This document shows positions 18,785-30,579 of a stretch of DNA of 64,000 nucleotides, in pieces. Numbering within the stretch: position 1 is the stretch's first letter; each line of letters opens with the position of its first letter. The notes below the pieces were generated by a model. The model did not search any database. It had not been told where the DNA came from and was given only the letters and a program-made list of their open reading frames with translations. The position numbers and the translations under genes are program-made. The stretch covers positions 1,301,001 to 1,365,000 of the forward strand of contig CP060419.1 in the NCBI GenBank assembly GCA_025232375.1, in the 5' to 3' direction. Origin of the DNA: Pseudoxanthomonas sp. NC8 (lineage in GTDB: Bacteria; Pseudomonadota; Gammaproteobacteria; Xanthomonadales; Xanthomonadaceae).

Positions 18785-20169
18785 GCCGCCGCGGCGTCCG
18801 CGCCACGGTGGCGGCGGCCTTGCTGGCCGCGCGTGCCTGGCGGGGCCGTCGGCCGCGCAGGACACCGCCCGCGCGCCGGAGCCGAACACGCGGGTGCCGG
18901 CCGGAGTGGTGCGCTACGCGCCCACGGTGTTCCCGGACCGCATCGTGGCCTCGCCGGCGCAGGACGCGGCGACCGGGTTCTCGGTCGCCTGGCGCACCGA
19001 CGCCACCGTCGATGCGCCGTGGCTGGAGATCGTGGTGGCAGGCGATTCGCCGGACATGGGCACGCCGCGCCAGCTGCGGGCGAGCACGCGTGAGCTGCGT
19101 GCCGGCAATGGCCAGCCCATCATCACCGCGCCGACGTCGACCGGCTCCAGCCCGACACGCTGTACGCATGGCGCGTGCAGGGCGGCGGCATTGGAGCGCC
19201 TTGGCACCAGACCCGCACCGCGGCGCGGCGGCAGGTACGCCGCTGACCCTGCTCTATTTCGGCGACACCCAGAACAAGAACGTCAGCCTGGGCACGCGCG
19301 TGCTGCGCGAGGCGATGCGGCAGGCGCCGGACGCGCGGCTGGCGCTGTTCGCCGGCGACCTGGTCAGCGGGGGCGACGGCGAGGACGACACCGAGTGGGG
19401 CGAGTGGTTCGAAGCCGGCGGCGCGCTGCCGACCTCGATGGTGGTGGCGCCGGCCGCGGGCAACCACGAATATTTCGAGGAGTTCGAGGACACGCCGCGG
19501 GAGCGGCGCGTGCTGGGTCCGCACTGGCCGCTGCAGTTCGCGCTGCCGGGCAACGGCGTGGCCGGCGCCGGATCGACCACCTACTGGTTCGACTACCAGG
19601 ACGTGCGCGTGGTGGTGCTCGACGGTACCTCGGCGCTGGACCTGGGCACCGCGCAGGCGCAGGCGGGCTGGCTGGATGTGGTGCTGGCCGCGAGCCCGGC
19701 GCGCTGGAACATCGTCGTCGTCCACCAGCCGTTCCATTCGCCGCGCGCCGCCCGGGACAACGTCCTGCTGCGCAAGCATCTGCTGCCGGTGATCCGCAGG
19801 CGCCACGTCGACCTGGTCCTGCAGGGGCACGACCACGTCTATGCCCGGCGCAGCGGCGAGGACGGCGGCGACACGCCGGTGTTCGTGGTCTCGGTGGCCG
19901 GTCCCAAGCAGTACCGGTTGTCGACCGGGGCGCATACCCGCATGGCTCCGGTGGGCGAGGACACCCAGCTGTTCCAGGTGCTGCGCGTCGACGGTCCGAA
20001 CCTGCGCTACGAGGCGCGCACCGCGACCGGACACCTGTACGACGCGTTCGAGCTGGTCCGCGAAGGCGCGGCGACGCGGCGGGTCGAGCTGGCCGAAGGA
20101 CGCATCGCCCCGCGCACGTGTGGCCGCGCGAAGACGCTGAAGGGCCGCGCGGACCGCTGCTGGGAATAG
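18772..20169 (+). CDS. Purple-acid-phosphatase-like metallophosphoesterase, exported
   Basis: Starts GTG 18772 with a twin-Arg-containing signal (LSRRGVRATVAAALLA) and, after a frame change near 18825, SAAQDTARAP. An N-terminal Fn3-like domain (YAPTVFPDRIVASPAQD, FSVAWRT) precedes the calcineurin-type phosphoesterase domain with YFGDTQ, FAGDLVSGG, AAGNHEYF, VVHQPFHS and LQGHDHVYARR, covering all expected metal ligands. Other frame changes lie near 19130 and 19195. It is coupled to the phytase-like gene and probably removes phosphate from organic esters in the periplasm. Confidence 0.85.
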   Translation: MPALSRRGVRATVAAALLAARAWRGRRPRRTPPARRSRTRGCRPEWCATRPRCSRTASWPRRRRTRRPGSRSPGAPTPPSMRRGWRSWWQAIRRTWARRASCGRARVSCVPAMASPSSPRRRRPAPARHAVRMARAGRRHWSALAPDPHRGAAAGTPLTLLYFGDTQNKNVSLGTRVLREAMRQAPDARLALFAGDLVSGGDGEDDTEWGEWFEAGGALPTSMVVAPAAGNHEYFEEFEDTPRERRVLGPHWPLQFALPGNGVAGAGSTTYWFDYQDVRVVVLDGTSALDLGTAQAQAGWLDVVLAASPARWNIVVVHQPFHSPRAARDNVLLRKHLLPVIRRRHVDLVLQGHDHVYARRSGEDGGDTPVFVVSVAGPKQYRLSTGAHTRMAPVGEDTQLFQVLRVDGPNLRYEARTATGHLYDAFELVREGAATRRVELAEGRIAPRTCGRAKTLKGRADRCWE

Positions 20170-20217
20170 CGCGGCAGCGCCCGCGCGTCCGTACCCCATT
20201 ACCTGCCGGAGAACGCC

Positions 20218-20861
20218 GTGTCCCGTCCGTCCCGTTGCGTCGCCATGCTGGCGCTGCTGTTCCTGTCGCTGCCGCTTGCTGCCGCGGCGCGCGAAGCGCA
20301 TATCCGCCATCCGGTCCCTGGCCGCGCAGCCGAAGGAGGCGCCGGACAGGGTGCTGCTGGCGGTGGAGATTCCCGCGGGCAGCTTCACCAAGTACGAGAC
20401 GGGCGAGGATGGCCTTGGTGTTCGTCGACCGCTTCCTGTCGATGCCGGTGGCCTATCCGGCCAACTACGGCTCGATGCCGCGCACGCTGGCCGGTGACGG
20501 CGACCCGCTCGACGCGCTGGTGCTGACCCGCGAGCCGCTGCATCCGGGCGTGCTGGTGGAGTTCCGCCCGCTCGGCGTGCTGCGCATGGTCGACAAGGGC
20601 GAGCAGGACGAGAAGATCATCGGCGTGCCGACCGACAGGATCGACCCGACCTACGCCGGCATCCGCGACCTGGCCGACCTGCCGGCGATCGAGCGCCAGC
20701 GGATCGAGGCGTTCTTCCGCGTCTACAAGGACCTGCCGGACGGCCGCAACCCGGTCGAGCTGCATGGCTGGGGCGATGCGGCCGAAGCACGGGCGAAGAT
20801 CGCCGAGTCGCTGCGCCGGTTCGAAGAACGCGACACGCAGGCACGCAAGGCGGCGCGATAG
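20218..20861 (+). CDS. Exported family-I inorganic pyrophosphatase
   Basis: The family-I pyrophosphatase motifs are present: FTKYE, ANYGSMPRT, DGDPLDALVL and RVYKDLPDG. Unlike the usual cytoplasmic enzyme it begins with a signal peptide (VSRPSRCVAMLALLFLSLPLAAAA), implying action in the periplasm. Frame changes at about 20330 (CCCTGG) and 20412 (CCTTGG) both fit CCTGG. About 214 residues. It follows the phosphatase by 48 bp, so an operon of exported phosphate-releasing enzymes is likely. Confidence 0.86.
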
Positions 20862-20893
20862 CCGCCGGCAACGGCAAAGGTCCGCCCGGATAT

Positions 20894-20923
20894 GACAACG
20901 CCCGGTCCAGGCCGGGCGTTGTC
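20894..20923. terminator. Bidirectional hairpin between convergent genes
   Basis: Perfect 12-base stem GACAACGCCCGG/CCGGGCGTTGTC with a 6-base loop, in the gap between the pyrophosphatase and the convergent aminotransferase. There is no long T-run. Confidence 0.6.
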
Positions 20924-20943
20924 GCGCCGACTTCCGGGAAGAC

Positions 20944-22444
20944 TCAGGCCGCCGACGCCTGCTCCCGCTGCGGCCCTTCGCGCAGGGCGCGGCCGACCAT
21001 CGACACCAGCAGGTCCAGTTCTTCCTCGTCCATGGCGAAATGCGGGGTGAAGCGCAGCGAGTTCTCGCCGCCATGGATCACGTTCACGCCGCGCTGGCGC
21101 AGCCACTCCTCGGTCGAGCCCGCGCCATAGCACTTGAACTGCGATGCCAGCTCGCAGGAGAAGAGCAGGCCGGTGCCCTGGACCCGGGTGATGAGCGCGG
21201 CGGTTCGAGTTCGCTCTTCAGGCGTTCGAGCTTGTGCAGGGCCTGTGCGCCGCGCACGCGGATGTTCTCGCGCATCTGCGGGGTGAGAAGGGCCAGCGTG
21301 GCGCAGGCCACGTCGAGCGCGCGCGGATTGGTTGTCATGGTGTTGCCGTACACGCCCTTGCGGTACAGGTCGGCCGCGCGCGTGGTCACCGCCAGCACCG
21401 ACAGCGGGAACTGCGCGGCGTTGAGCGCCTTGGAATAGGTTTCCATGTCCGGCGGCTCGACGCCTTCGAAGCCGGGATAGTCGACCAGCGAGAGCACCCC
21501 GTGCGCGCGCAGGGCCGGCCTGGATCGAGTCGATCAGCAGCAGGCTGCCGTGGGCGCGGGTCAGCTCGCGCGCGGCGGAGTAGAACTCCACCGGCAACGC
21601 GCGACCCGGGTCGCCTTCGCCCATCACCGGTTCCAGGAACACCGCCTCGATGAACCAGCCGCGGGTCGCCGCGTCGGCGAAGGCCCGGCGCAGCGCGGCC
21701 ACGTCGTAGGGCGCGATCGCGATCACCGAGTCCTCGCCGCGGTAGCTGGTAAGGTGTTGCACGTAGGTGCGGCGGCTGGAGTCGGAATACAGGCCGGGCC
21801 GGTCGGTGCGGCCGTGGAAGCTGCCCTTGACCACCACCCGCTTGATCGTCGCGCCGGCGTGGCGCGCTCCCGGCTCGGTCTGCAGCTTGGCGTTGATGTC
21901 GACGATGCGCGTGGTAAGGCCGACCGCCTCCGAGCCGGAGTTCAGGCACATGAAGCGCGTGTACGGGCAACCGCCGCGGGTATGGCCGATTTCCCGGCGC
22001 AGCATCCCGGTGAAACGGTGCTGGGCCAGGTTCGACGTCATGACGTTGGCCATCACCTGCGGCCGGGCCATCGCCTCCAGCACCGCGGCCGGGGCGTGGC
22101 CGAAACCGAGCATGCCGTAGCCGCCGGCGTCGTACAGCACCGCGCCCTTCAGGCTGACCACCCACGGCCCACGGGCGGCGAGGGCGACGTAGGGGTGGTG
22201 CAGTCGTCGGCGTAGAAATTGACGAGGCCGGCCTGCAGCGCCGCGATCTGCGCGTGCTCGTCCAGGTCCAGCAGCCCGCCCAGGTCCGGGTACAGGCGCG
22301 CGTACTCTTCGGCGGCCGCCTCGATCGCCGCGGGCAGGTCCGGGTGCGAGCACGCCAGGCGATCCACGGTGGCGTCGTCCAGGCCGGCGGACAGGCGCTG
22401 GCCGGCATGGGCGCGCAACGGGGCGAGGGGGCGAGGACGGACAT
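20944..22444 (-). CDS. Class-III PLP-dependent aminotransferase
   Basis: About 500 residues. Class-III features are GFGHAPAAVLEAM, CLNSGSEAVGLTTRI (PLP phosphate binding), KGSFHGRTDRPG, EPVMGEGDPGR, LLLIDSIQAG and the putative Schiff-base Lys in METYSKALNAAQFPL, then NTMTTNPRALDVACATL. Start ATG 22444 needs one more C in a C-run near 22428. Further frame changes lie near 22190, 21520 and 21200. The divergent Lrp-type regulator next door suggests an amino-acid substrate such as lysine or ornithine, but the exact specificity is not shown. Confidence 0.82.
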
Positions 22445-22587
22445 GCGGTTCTCCCGGACGGCAGGGCCTGGTACGGGCGTCCTTACCTATTATCGGGATG
22501 GGATCGTCGATTGGCAGCTATGATCCGCGCAGGAATCCGGCTAATTTCGTCGGATCGACGAAACCTTCCTGGCGATTGGGCAGGCTC
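22445..22587. promoter_or_regulatory. Divergent promoter region, aminotransferase / Lrp-type regulator
   Basis: 143 bp between two divergent starts. It includes the A/T-richer stretch CTTACCTATTATCGGGATGG and an inverted AATTTCGTCGGATCGACGAAA at about 22543-22564, whose arms TTTCGTCG/CGACGAAA form an 8-base palindrome separated by 3 bases and could be the Lrp-type operator. Confidence 0.45.
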
Positions 22588-23022
22588 ATGAAGATCACCG
22601 AAGCGGACGAGCAACTGCTGTCCCTGCTCCGCGAGGATGCCCGCGCGTCCACCGCGCAGATCGCCCGGCGCCTGGACCTGTCGCGGACCACGGTGCAGAG
22701 CCGGATCGACCGGCTCGAGCGGGCCGGGGTGATCCGCGGCTACACGGTGCGGGTGGACGAGGGCGTGGAGCAGACGCGGATCCGCGCGCACATCATGATC
22801 ACCGTGCTGCCGAAGAAGATGGCGGCGGTGGTCAAGGAGCTGCATGGCATTCCGGAGGTCCGCAGCCTGCAGTCGGTCAGCGGGCCGTATGACCTTATGG
22901 TCGCGCTGGGCGTGGTGGCCGACGTGCACCAGATGGACCTGCTGACCGACCGGATCGGCGCGGTCGACGGGGTCGAGCGCACGTCCTCGGCGATCGTGCT
23001 GTCGACCAAGTTCGAGCGCTGA
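22588..23022 (+). CDS. Lrp/AsnC-family transcriptional regulator
   Basis: 144 residues, one frame. N-terminal winged helix-turn-helix (DEQLLSLLREDARASTAQIA, RTTVQSRIDRLERAGVIRGY) and C-terminal RAM ligand domain (AHIMITVLPKKMAAVV, EVRSLQSVSGPYDLMVALGV). ATG 22588 is preferred because the homologous core starts at once. It is divergent from the aminotransferase and probably controls it in response to an amino acid; autoregulation is common in the family. Confidence 0.93.
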   Translation: MKITEADEQLLSLLREDARASTAQIARRLDLSRTTVQSRIDRLERAGVIRGYTVRVDEGVEQTRIRAHIMITVLPKKMAAVVKELHGIPEVRSLQSVSGPYDLMVALGVVADVHQMDLLTDRIGAVDGVERTSSAIVLSTKFER

Positions 23023-23068
23023 ACCGCCGCGGCGGCCCGGCTTGGCCGGGACGGGACGGGCCGGCCGG

Positions 23069-23074
23069 TACAAT
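23069..23074 (+). promoter_or_regulatory. Probable -10 box upstream of queA
   Basis: TACAAT, 30 bp before the queA start codon; no strong -35 element is visible. Confidence 0.4.
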
Positions 23075-23103
23075 GGCCGGCTACCGCCACGCCGTGCCAC
23101 GCC

Positions 23104-25481
<2,378 letters not shown>

Positions 25482-25489
25482 TGACCCCG

Positions 25490-25832
25490 ATGAGCCTCCT
25501 CGACTTCCTGATCCCGACCGCCTATGCCCAGTCCGCCGGCGGCCAGCCCCGGGGCGGCGGTTTCGGCATGCTGCTGTTCCCGGTCATCCTGATCGCGATC
25601 ATGTATTTCCTGATGATCCGCCCGCAGATGAAGCGGCAGAAGGAACACAAGGGCATGCTCGACAAGCTGTCGCGCGGCGACGAGGTCATCACCTCCGGCG
25701 GCGTGGCCCGGCGTGGTCACCGACATCGGCGACAACTTCGTCACCGTGGAAGTGGCCGACAACGTGCGCATCCGCGTGCAGAAGAGCGCCATCGGCAATG
25801 TCCTGCCCAAGGGCACCCTGAAGTCCGCCTGA
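25490..25832 (+). CDS. yajC: Sec translocon accessory protein YajC
   Basis: About 113 residues. Short N-terminus MSLLDFLIPTAYAQSAGG, one membrane helix (MLLFPVILIAIMYFLMI), then RPQMKRQKEHKGMLDKL, SRGDEVITSGGV and the SH3-like end (TVEVADNVRIRVQKSAIGNVL). An in-frame ATG at 25481 is an alternative start. One extra C near 25708 breaks the frame. It is the first of yajC-secD-secF. Confidence 0.93.
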
Positions 25833-25888
25833 TCCTCCCGTCCCACCGTTGAGCGTGGTCCCGCGACGGGGCCGCGCGGGGTCCCGCA

Positions 25889-27733
25889 ATGCTTGAATTT
25901 CCCCGCTGGAAGTACTTCGTCATCCTGCTCGTGCTGGCGCTCAGCGTCATCTACGCGCTGCCCAACGTCTTCCAGAGCGATTACGCTGTCCAGGTGACCG
26001 GCAACCGCGGCGCGGTGCTGGACGATGCGCTCAAGACCCGGATCGACGGCTATCTCGGTACGGCCGGCGTCAAGCCGAAGTCGGTGGCGATCGAAGGCAG
26101 CAGCCTGCTGGTGCGCCTGCCCGACGCCGCCGCGCAGACCCTGGCCGCAGACACGCTGCGCGGTGACCTCGGCGAGAACTACACCGTCGCGCTGAACCTC
26201 GCATCCAACGTGCCGGCTTGGCTCGACCGCCTTGGTGCCCAGCCCATGGTGCTGGGCCTGGACCTGCAGGGCGGCGTGCACTTCGTGCTGGGTCGACCAG
26301 AAGGCCGCGCTTGAAAAGCGTGTGGACGCCTATGTCGAAGACGTGCGGGTGACCCTGCGCGACAACCGCATCCGCTACACCGCGGTCGACCGACGCCCCG
26401 ACCACAGCATCGCCCTGAACCCTGGCTGCGGATGCCGATCCGGCCAAGGCCCGCGAGCAGCTGGCCCGGAGCATGCCGACCATGACCGTGGAGGGCGAGG
26501 GCAACCGGCTGCTCCTGCGCATCCCGGAGGCCGAGCTGACTTCGATCGCCGGCTCGGCGATCGAACAGAACATCGCCACCCTGCGCAACCGCGTCAACGA
26601 GCTGGGCGTGGCCGAGCCGATCATCCAGCGCCAGGGCAACGACCGCATCGTCGTGCAGCTGCCGGGCGTGCAGGACACCGCCGCGGCCAAGCGCATGATC
26701 GGCGCCACCGCCACCCCTGGAATACCGCGCGGTGGTCGAAGGCAACGCCGCCGACGCGCTGGCCACCGGCCGGGTGCCGCCGGAAGCCCGCGTCTTCAAG
26801 CGCCGCGGTTCCGGCGAGCCGGTGCTGCTGAGCAAGCGTGTCATCGTCACCGGCGACCAGATGGTCGCGGCGCAGACCACGGTCGACCAGAACGGCCAGC
26901 CGGCGGTGAGCGTGACCCTGAACAACGTCGGCGGCGACCGCATGTTCGAGTTCACCAGCGGCAACGTCGGCAAGCCGATGGCCGTGGTCTACACCGAGCG
27001 CATCCCGCAGGTGACCGAGGTCAATGGACAGGAAGTGCGCGGTTTCCGCGTGCTGGAGGAGGTGATCTCGGTCGCCAACATCCAGGGCGTGTTCGGCAAG
27101 CAGTTCCAGACCACGGGCCTGGAGAAGACCGAAGCCGAGGACCTGGCCAAGCTGCTGCGCGCCGGCTCGCTGGCCGCGCCGATGGACTTCGTCGAGGAGA
27201 AGATCGTCGGTCCCAGCCTGGGCGCGGAAAACGTCGAGCGCGGCGTGACCGCCGTGCTGTATGCATTCCTGTTCACCCTGGTGTTCTTCGGCGTCTACTA
27301 CCGCATGTTCGGCGTGATCACCGCCGTGGCGCTGATGTTCAACCTGCTGATCGTGGTCGCGGTGATGTCACTGTTCGGCGCGACCATGACCCTGCCGGGC
27401 TTCGCCGGCTTGGCGCTGTCGATCGGCCTGTCGGTCGACGCCAACGTGCTGGTCAACGAACGCATCCGCGAGGAACTGCGCGCCGGAGTGCCACCGAAGA
27501 CCGCGATCGCGGCCGGCTATGACAAGGCCGGCGGCACCATCCTCGACGCCAACCTGACCGCGATCATCGCCGGCATCGCCCTCTACGCGTTCGGCACCGG
27601 CCCGCTGAAGGGCTTCGCCGTGACCCTGATGATCGGCATCGTGGCGTCGATGTTCACCGCCATCACCGTCTCGCGCGCGATCGTCACGTTGATGTACGCC
27701 CGCCGCAAGAAGCTCAAGTCCCTGGCCGTCTGA
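25889..27733 (+). CDS. secD: Protein-export membrane protein SecD
   Basis: SecD with SecF uses proton motive force to complete Sec export. About 615 residues. The N-terminal helix (FPRWKYFVILLVLALSVIYA) leads to a large periplasmic domain with GLDLQGGVHFVL and the repeated LRNRVNELGVAEP, then the five-helix membrane part with LSIGLSVDANVLVNERIREE. Frame changes at 26290, 26430 (CCCTGG) and 26716 (CCCTGG) are joined. It is 56 bp after yajC and 16 bp before secF. Confidence 0.95.
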
Positions 27734-27749
27734 CGGGAGGAAACCACGC

Positions 27750-28714
27750 ATGAAGATCTTCCCGCTGACCCTTATTCCGAACGAGCCGCGCATCAACTTC
27801 ATGAAGATGCGCTGGGTGTCGCTGGTCGTTGCCGCGCTGCTGTTCGTGGCCGCGGTCGGTACGATCGCGACCAGGAGCTTCAACTACGCACTGGACTTCA
27901 CCGGTGGCACGGTGGTCGAGGTCCGCTTCGACAGGGCCACCGACATCGACAGCGTGCGCGAGCGGCTGGCGACGGCCGGCTACGAAGGCGCCCGGGTGCA
28001 GAGCTTCGGCAGCGGAAACGACCTGCTGGTCCGCCTGCAGCCGCGAGATGGCCAGACCACCACCGACGCCAACAACCGCACCGCGCAGGAAGTGCTGGCC
28101 GCGGTGTCGTCGGCTGACAACCCGGCCCACCTGCTGCGCACCGAGTTCGTCGGCCCGCAGGTCGGTGCCGAGCTGGCGATGAACGGCCTGTACGCGGCGA
28201 TCTTCGTCGTCGTCGGCTTCCTGATCTACATCGGCTTCCGGTTCGAGTGGAAGTTCGCGGTGTCGGCCACGGTGACCACGCTGTTCGACGTGCTGGTGGT
28301 AGCCGGCTACTTCTCCTGGAGTGGCCGCGAGTTCGACCTGACCGTGCTGGCCGGCCTGCTGGCGGTGATGGGCTTCTCGATCAACGACACCATCGTCGTG
28401 TTCGACCGTGTCCGCGAGAACTTCCGCAGCCTGCGCGTGGAGCCGCTGGAAGTGTTCAACCGCTCGATCAACCAGACCCTGTCGCGCACGATCATCACCG
28501 CCGTGGTGTTCTTCCTGTCGGTGCTGGCGCTGTACCTGTACGGCGGCGGCTCGCTGGAAGGCCTGGCCCTGAGCCAGATGATCGGCGCGGTGATCGGCAC
28601 CCTGTCCTCGATCTTATGGCCTGCCCGCTGCTCACCGTGGGGCCGTTCAAGGTCACCAAGCAGGACCTGCTGCCCAAGGCCAAGGACGAGGAAGCGCTGG
28701 CGCGGCGGCCGTAA
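27750..28714 (+). CDS. secF: Protein-export membrane protein SecF
   Basis: About 321 residues, partner of SecD. Start MKIFPLTLIPNEPRINFM, first helix, FNYALDFTGGTVVEVRF, and the membrane half with GREFDLTVLAGLLAVMGFSIND, quoted in part, and IVVFDRVRENFR, which are diagnostic. A frame change near 28613 (TTATGG) precedes the last helix and the tail KVTKQDLLPKAKDEEAL. The operon ends at a strong hairpin. Confidence 0.95.
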
Positions 28715-28736
28715 CCGTCCGGCCAGCTCCGGCATG

Positions 28737-28764
28737 AAAAAGCCGCCCTTCGGGGCGGCTTTTT
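28737..28764 (+). terminator. Intrinsic terminator after secF (also serves suhB side)
   Basis: AAAAAGCCGCC-CTTCG-GGGCGGCTTTTT: a GC stem bordered by A- and T-runs, 22 bp after the secF stop and usable from both directions. Confidence 0.9.
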
Positions 28765-28822
28765 CGTGTCGCGGTGGCGCGGGAGAGGGCGGGTGGCCGG
28801 AGCCGGCTAACGCGACGCCGGC

Positions 28823-29647
28823 TCAGTTGAACGCGGCGGCGTAACCGGTGTTGACCACCAGCTTCTGCAGCTCGTCGGCGACCTTCACGTTGGCGGCGAT
28901 GATCTGCCGGGCATCGGGGCCGCGCTCGTCCATGCGCGGACTGTTGGCGCCGCGGAAATCACAGACCCGGCCGCCGGCTTCGCGCACCAGCAGCACGCCG
29001 GCGGCGATGTCCTGCGCCTTCACCCCGGCTTCGAAATAGGCGTCGAGCCGACCGCAGGCCACGTAGGCGAGGTCCAGCGCGGCCGAACCGGTGCGACGCA
29101 CGTCCTCGGCCTGGACCAGCAGCGAGTCCACGCACTTGAGCTGGGCACTGGCACGGGCGCGTTCGCGCGGCGGGAAGCCGGTGCCGACCACGGTGCCGGC
29201 CAGGTCCTTGCGGTCGGCCACGCGGATCTTCTTGTCGTTGAGTACCGCGCCGGCGCCGCGGCTGGCGGTGAACAGTTCATTGCGCAGCGGGTCGAAGATC
29301 ACCGCATCGATCGGCTCGCCGTTGTCGACCAGGGCGATGGAGACGCAGTAGTGCGGGAAGCCGCGCAGGTAGTTGCTGGTGCCGTCGAGCGGGTCGATCA
29401 CCCACTGCAGGCGGGCGTTGCGGCCGACCTGGTGCCCGCTTTCCTCGCCCAGCACGCCGTAGTCCGGATAGGAGCGGCGCAGTTCCTTCACGATGACCTT
29501 CTCGGCGTCCGCGTCGACCTCGCTGGCGTAGTCCATGCGCTGCTTCTGGACCACGTTGAGCGAATCGAGGCGGTTGATGTTGCGCAACAGCACGTTGCCA
29601 CCGAGGCGGGCGGCCTTGACCATGACGTTGACGGCGGGGGATTGCAC
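28823..29647 (-). CDS. suhB: Inositol-1-monophosphatase family protein SuhB
   Basis: 275 residues, one frame. The GTG start at 29647 ([20 protein letters not shown]) matches the usual xanthomonad start better than the longer open frame. Metal-binding motifs are LGEESG and [15 protein letters not shown], and the C-terminal block is [21 protein letters not shown]. SuhB acts as inositol monophosphatase and, in Escherichia coli, as a partner of the rRNA transcription antitermination complex. Convergent with secF, divergent from trmJ. Confidence 0.93.
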   Translation of the reverse strand: MQSPAVNVMVKAARLGGNVLLRNINRLDSLNVVQKQRMDYASEVDADAEKVIVKELRRSYPDYGVLGEESGHQVGRNARLQWVIDPLDGTSNYLRGFPHYCVSIALVDNGEPIDAVIFDPLRNELFTASRGAGAVLNDKKIRVADRKDLAGTVVGTGFPPRERARASAQLKCVDSLLVQAEDVRRTGSAALDLAYVACGRLDAYFEAGVKAQDIAAGVLLVREAGGRVCDFRGANSPRMDERGPDARQIIAANVKVADELQKLVVNTGYAAAFN

Positions 29648-29739
29648 GGTGAAGGCTCCCGGGAGGGCAGGGACGGAACGGGCGAAGGGAAAGAGCGGTC
29701 CGGCCCGCATGGCCGGCCGCGCAGTTTACCATCTGCGCC

Positions 29740-30534
29740 ATGCCAGCTCCCCTGAACGAATCCCACGTCGCCGGACTATCCGGGCAGATCCGCATTGTCA
29801 TGGTCGGTACCCAGCACCCCGGCAACATCGGCGCGGCGGCCCGCGCGATGAAGACCATGGGCCTGTCCCGGCTGGTCCTGGTCGCGCCGGAAAAGCCGGT
29901 TGACGACGAAGGTTACCGGCGTGCGGCCGGTGCCGAGGACCTGATCGAGGCCGCGGCCGTACACGCGACCCTGGCCGAGGCGGTCGCCGACTGCCGCCTG
30001 GTGCTGGGCTGCACCGCGCGCAGCCGGCGGGTGCAGCTGGAGCAGCTGGAACCGGACGCCGGCGCGGCGCGGCTGCTGCGCTTCGCCGGCGAGGGTCCGG
30101 TGGCGCTGGTGTTCGGTCGCGAACGCACCGGCCTGACCAACGAGGAACTGCAGCTGTGCCACGCCTCGGTCCACATCCCGTCGGCCCCGGCCTTCAGCTC
30201 GCTCAACCTGGCCGCGGCGGTGCAGGTACTGGCCTACGAGGTGCGCCGCGCGTTGCTGGCCGCCGCCGCGCCGGTGGATGCCGTGGCGCCCAGGCCCGAC
30301 GACCTGCCGGCCACGCACGAGCAGGTCGAGGGGTTCTTCTCGCAGCTGGCCGAGACGCTGGATGCGATCGACTTCCACAAGGGCCGGACCCCGGACTCGG
30401 CCATGCGCAAGCTGCGCCGGCTGTTTCTGCGCACCGACCTGTCCGTGAACGAGGTGCGCCTGCTGCGCGGGGTGCTTGCCGACGCGCAGCGTATGGCCCG
30501 GCTGGCGGGCGAAGCCGGGCGTCTGTCGCCCTGA
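29740..30534 (+). CDS. trmJ: tRNA (cytidine/uridine-2'-O-)-methyltransferase TrmJ
   Basis: 264 residues, one frame. SPOUT-class methyltransferase that modifies position 32 of tRNA. Motifs are IVMVGTQHPGNIGAAARAMK, GCTARSRRV, VALVFGRERTGLTNEEL and HIPSAPAFSSLNLAAAVQVL, then the TrmJ-specific C-terminal helical extension (EQVEGFFSQLAETLDAIDFH). In other gammaproteobacteria it also lies beside suhB. Confidence 0.95.
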   Translation: MPAPLNESHVAGLSGQIRIVMVGTQHPGNIGAAARAMKTMGLSRLVLVAPEKPVDDEGYRRAAGAEDLIEAAAVHATLAEAVADCRLVLGCTARSRRVQLEQLEPDAGAARLLRFAGEGPVALVFGRERTGLTNEELQLCHASVHIPSAPAFSSLNLAAAVQVLAYEVRRALLAAAAPVDAVAPRPDDLPATHEQVEGFFSQLAETLDAIDFHKGRTPDSAMRKLRRLFLRTDLSVNEVRLLRGVLADAQRMARLAGEAGRLSP

Positions 30535-30579
30535 GCCGGTTTTCCGCTAGGCTTCGGGTAGTCGAGCAGGGGGTGCGCG

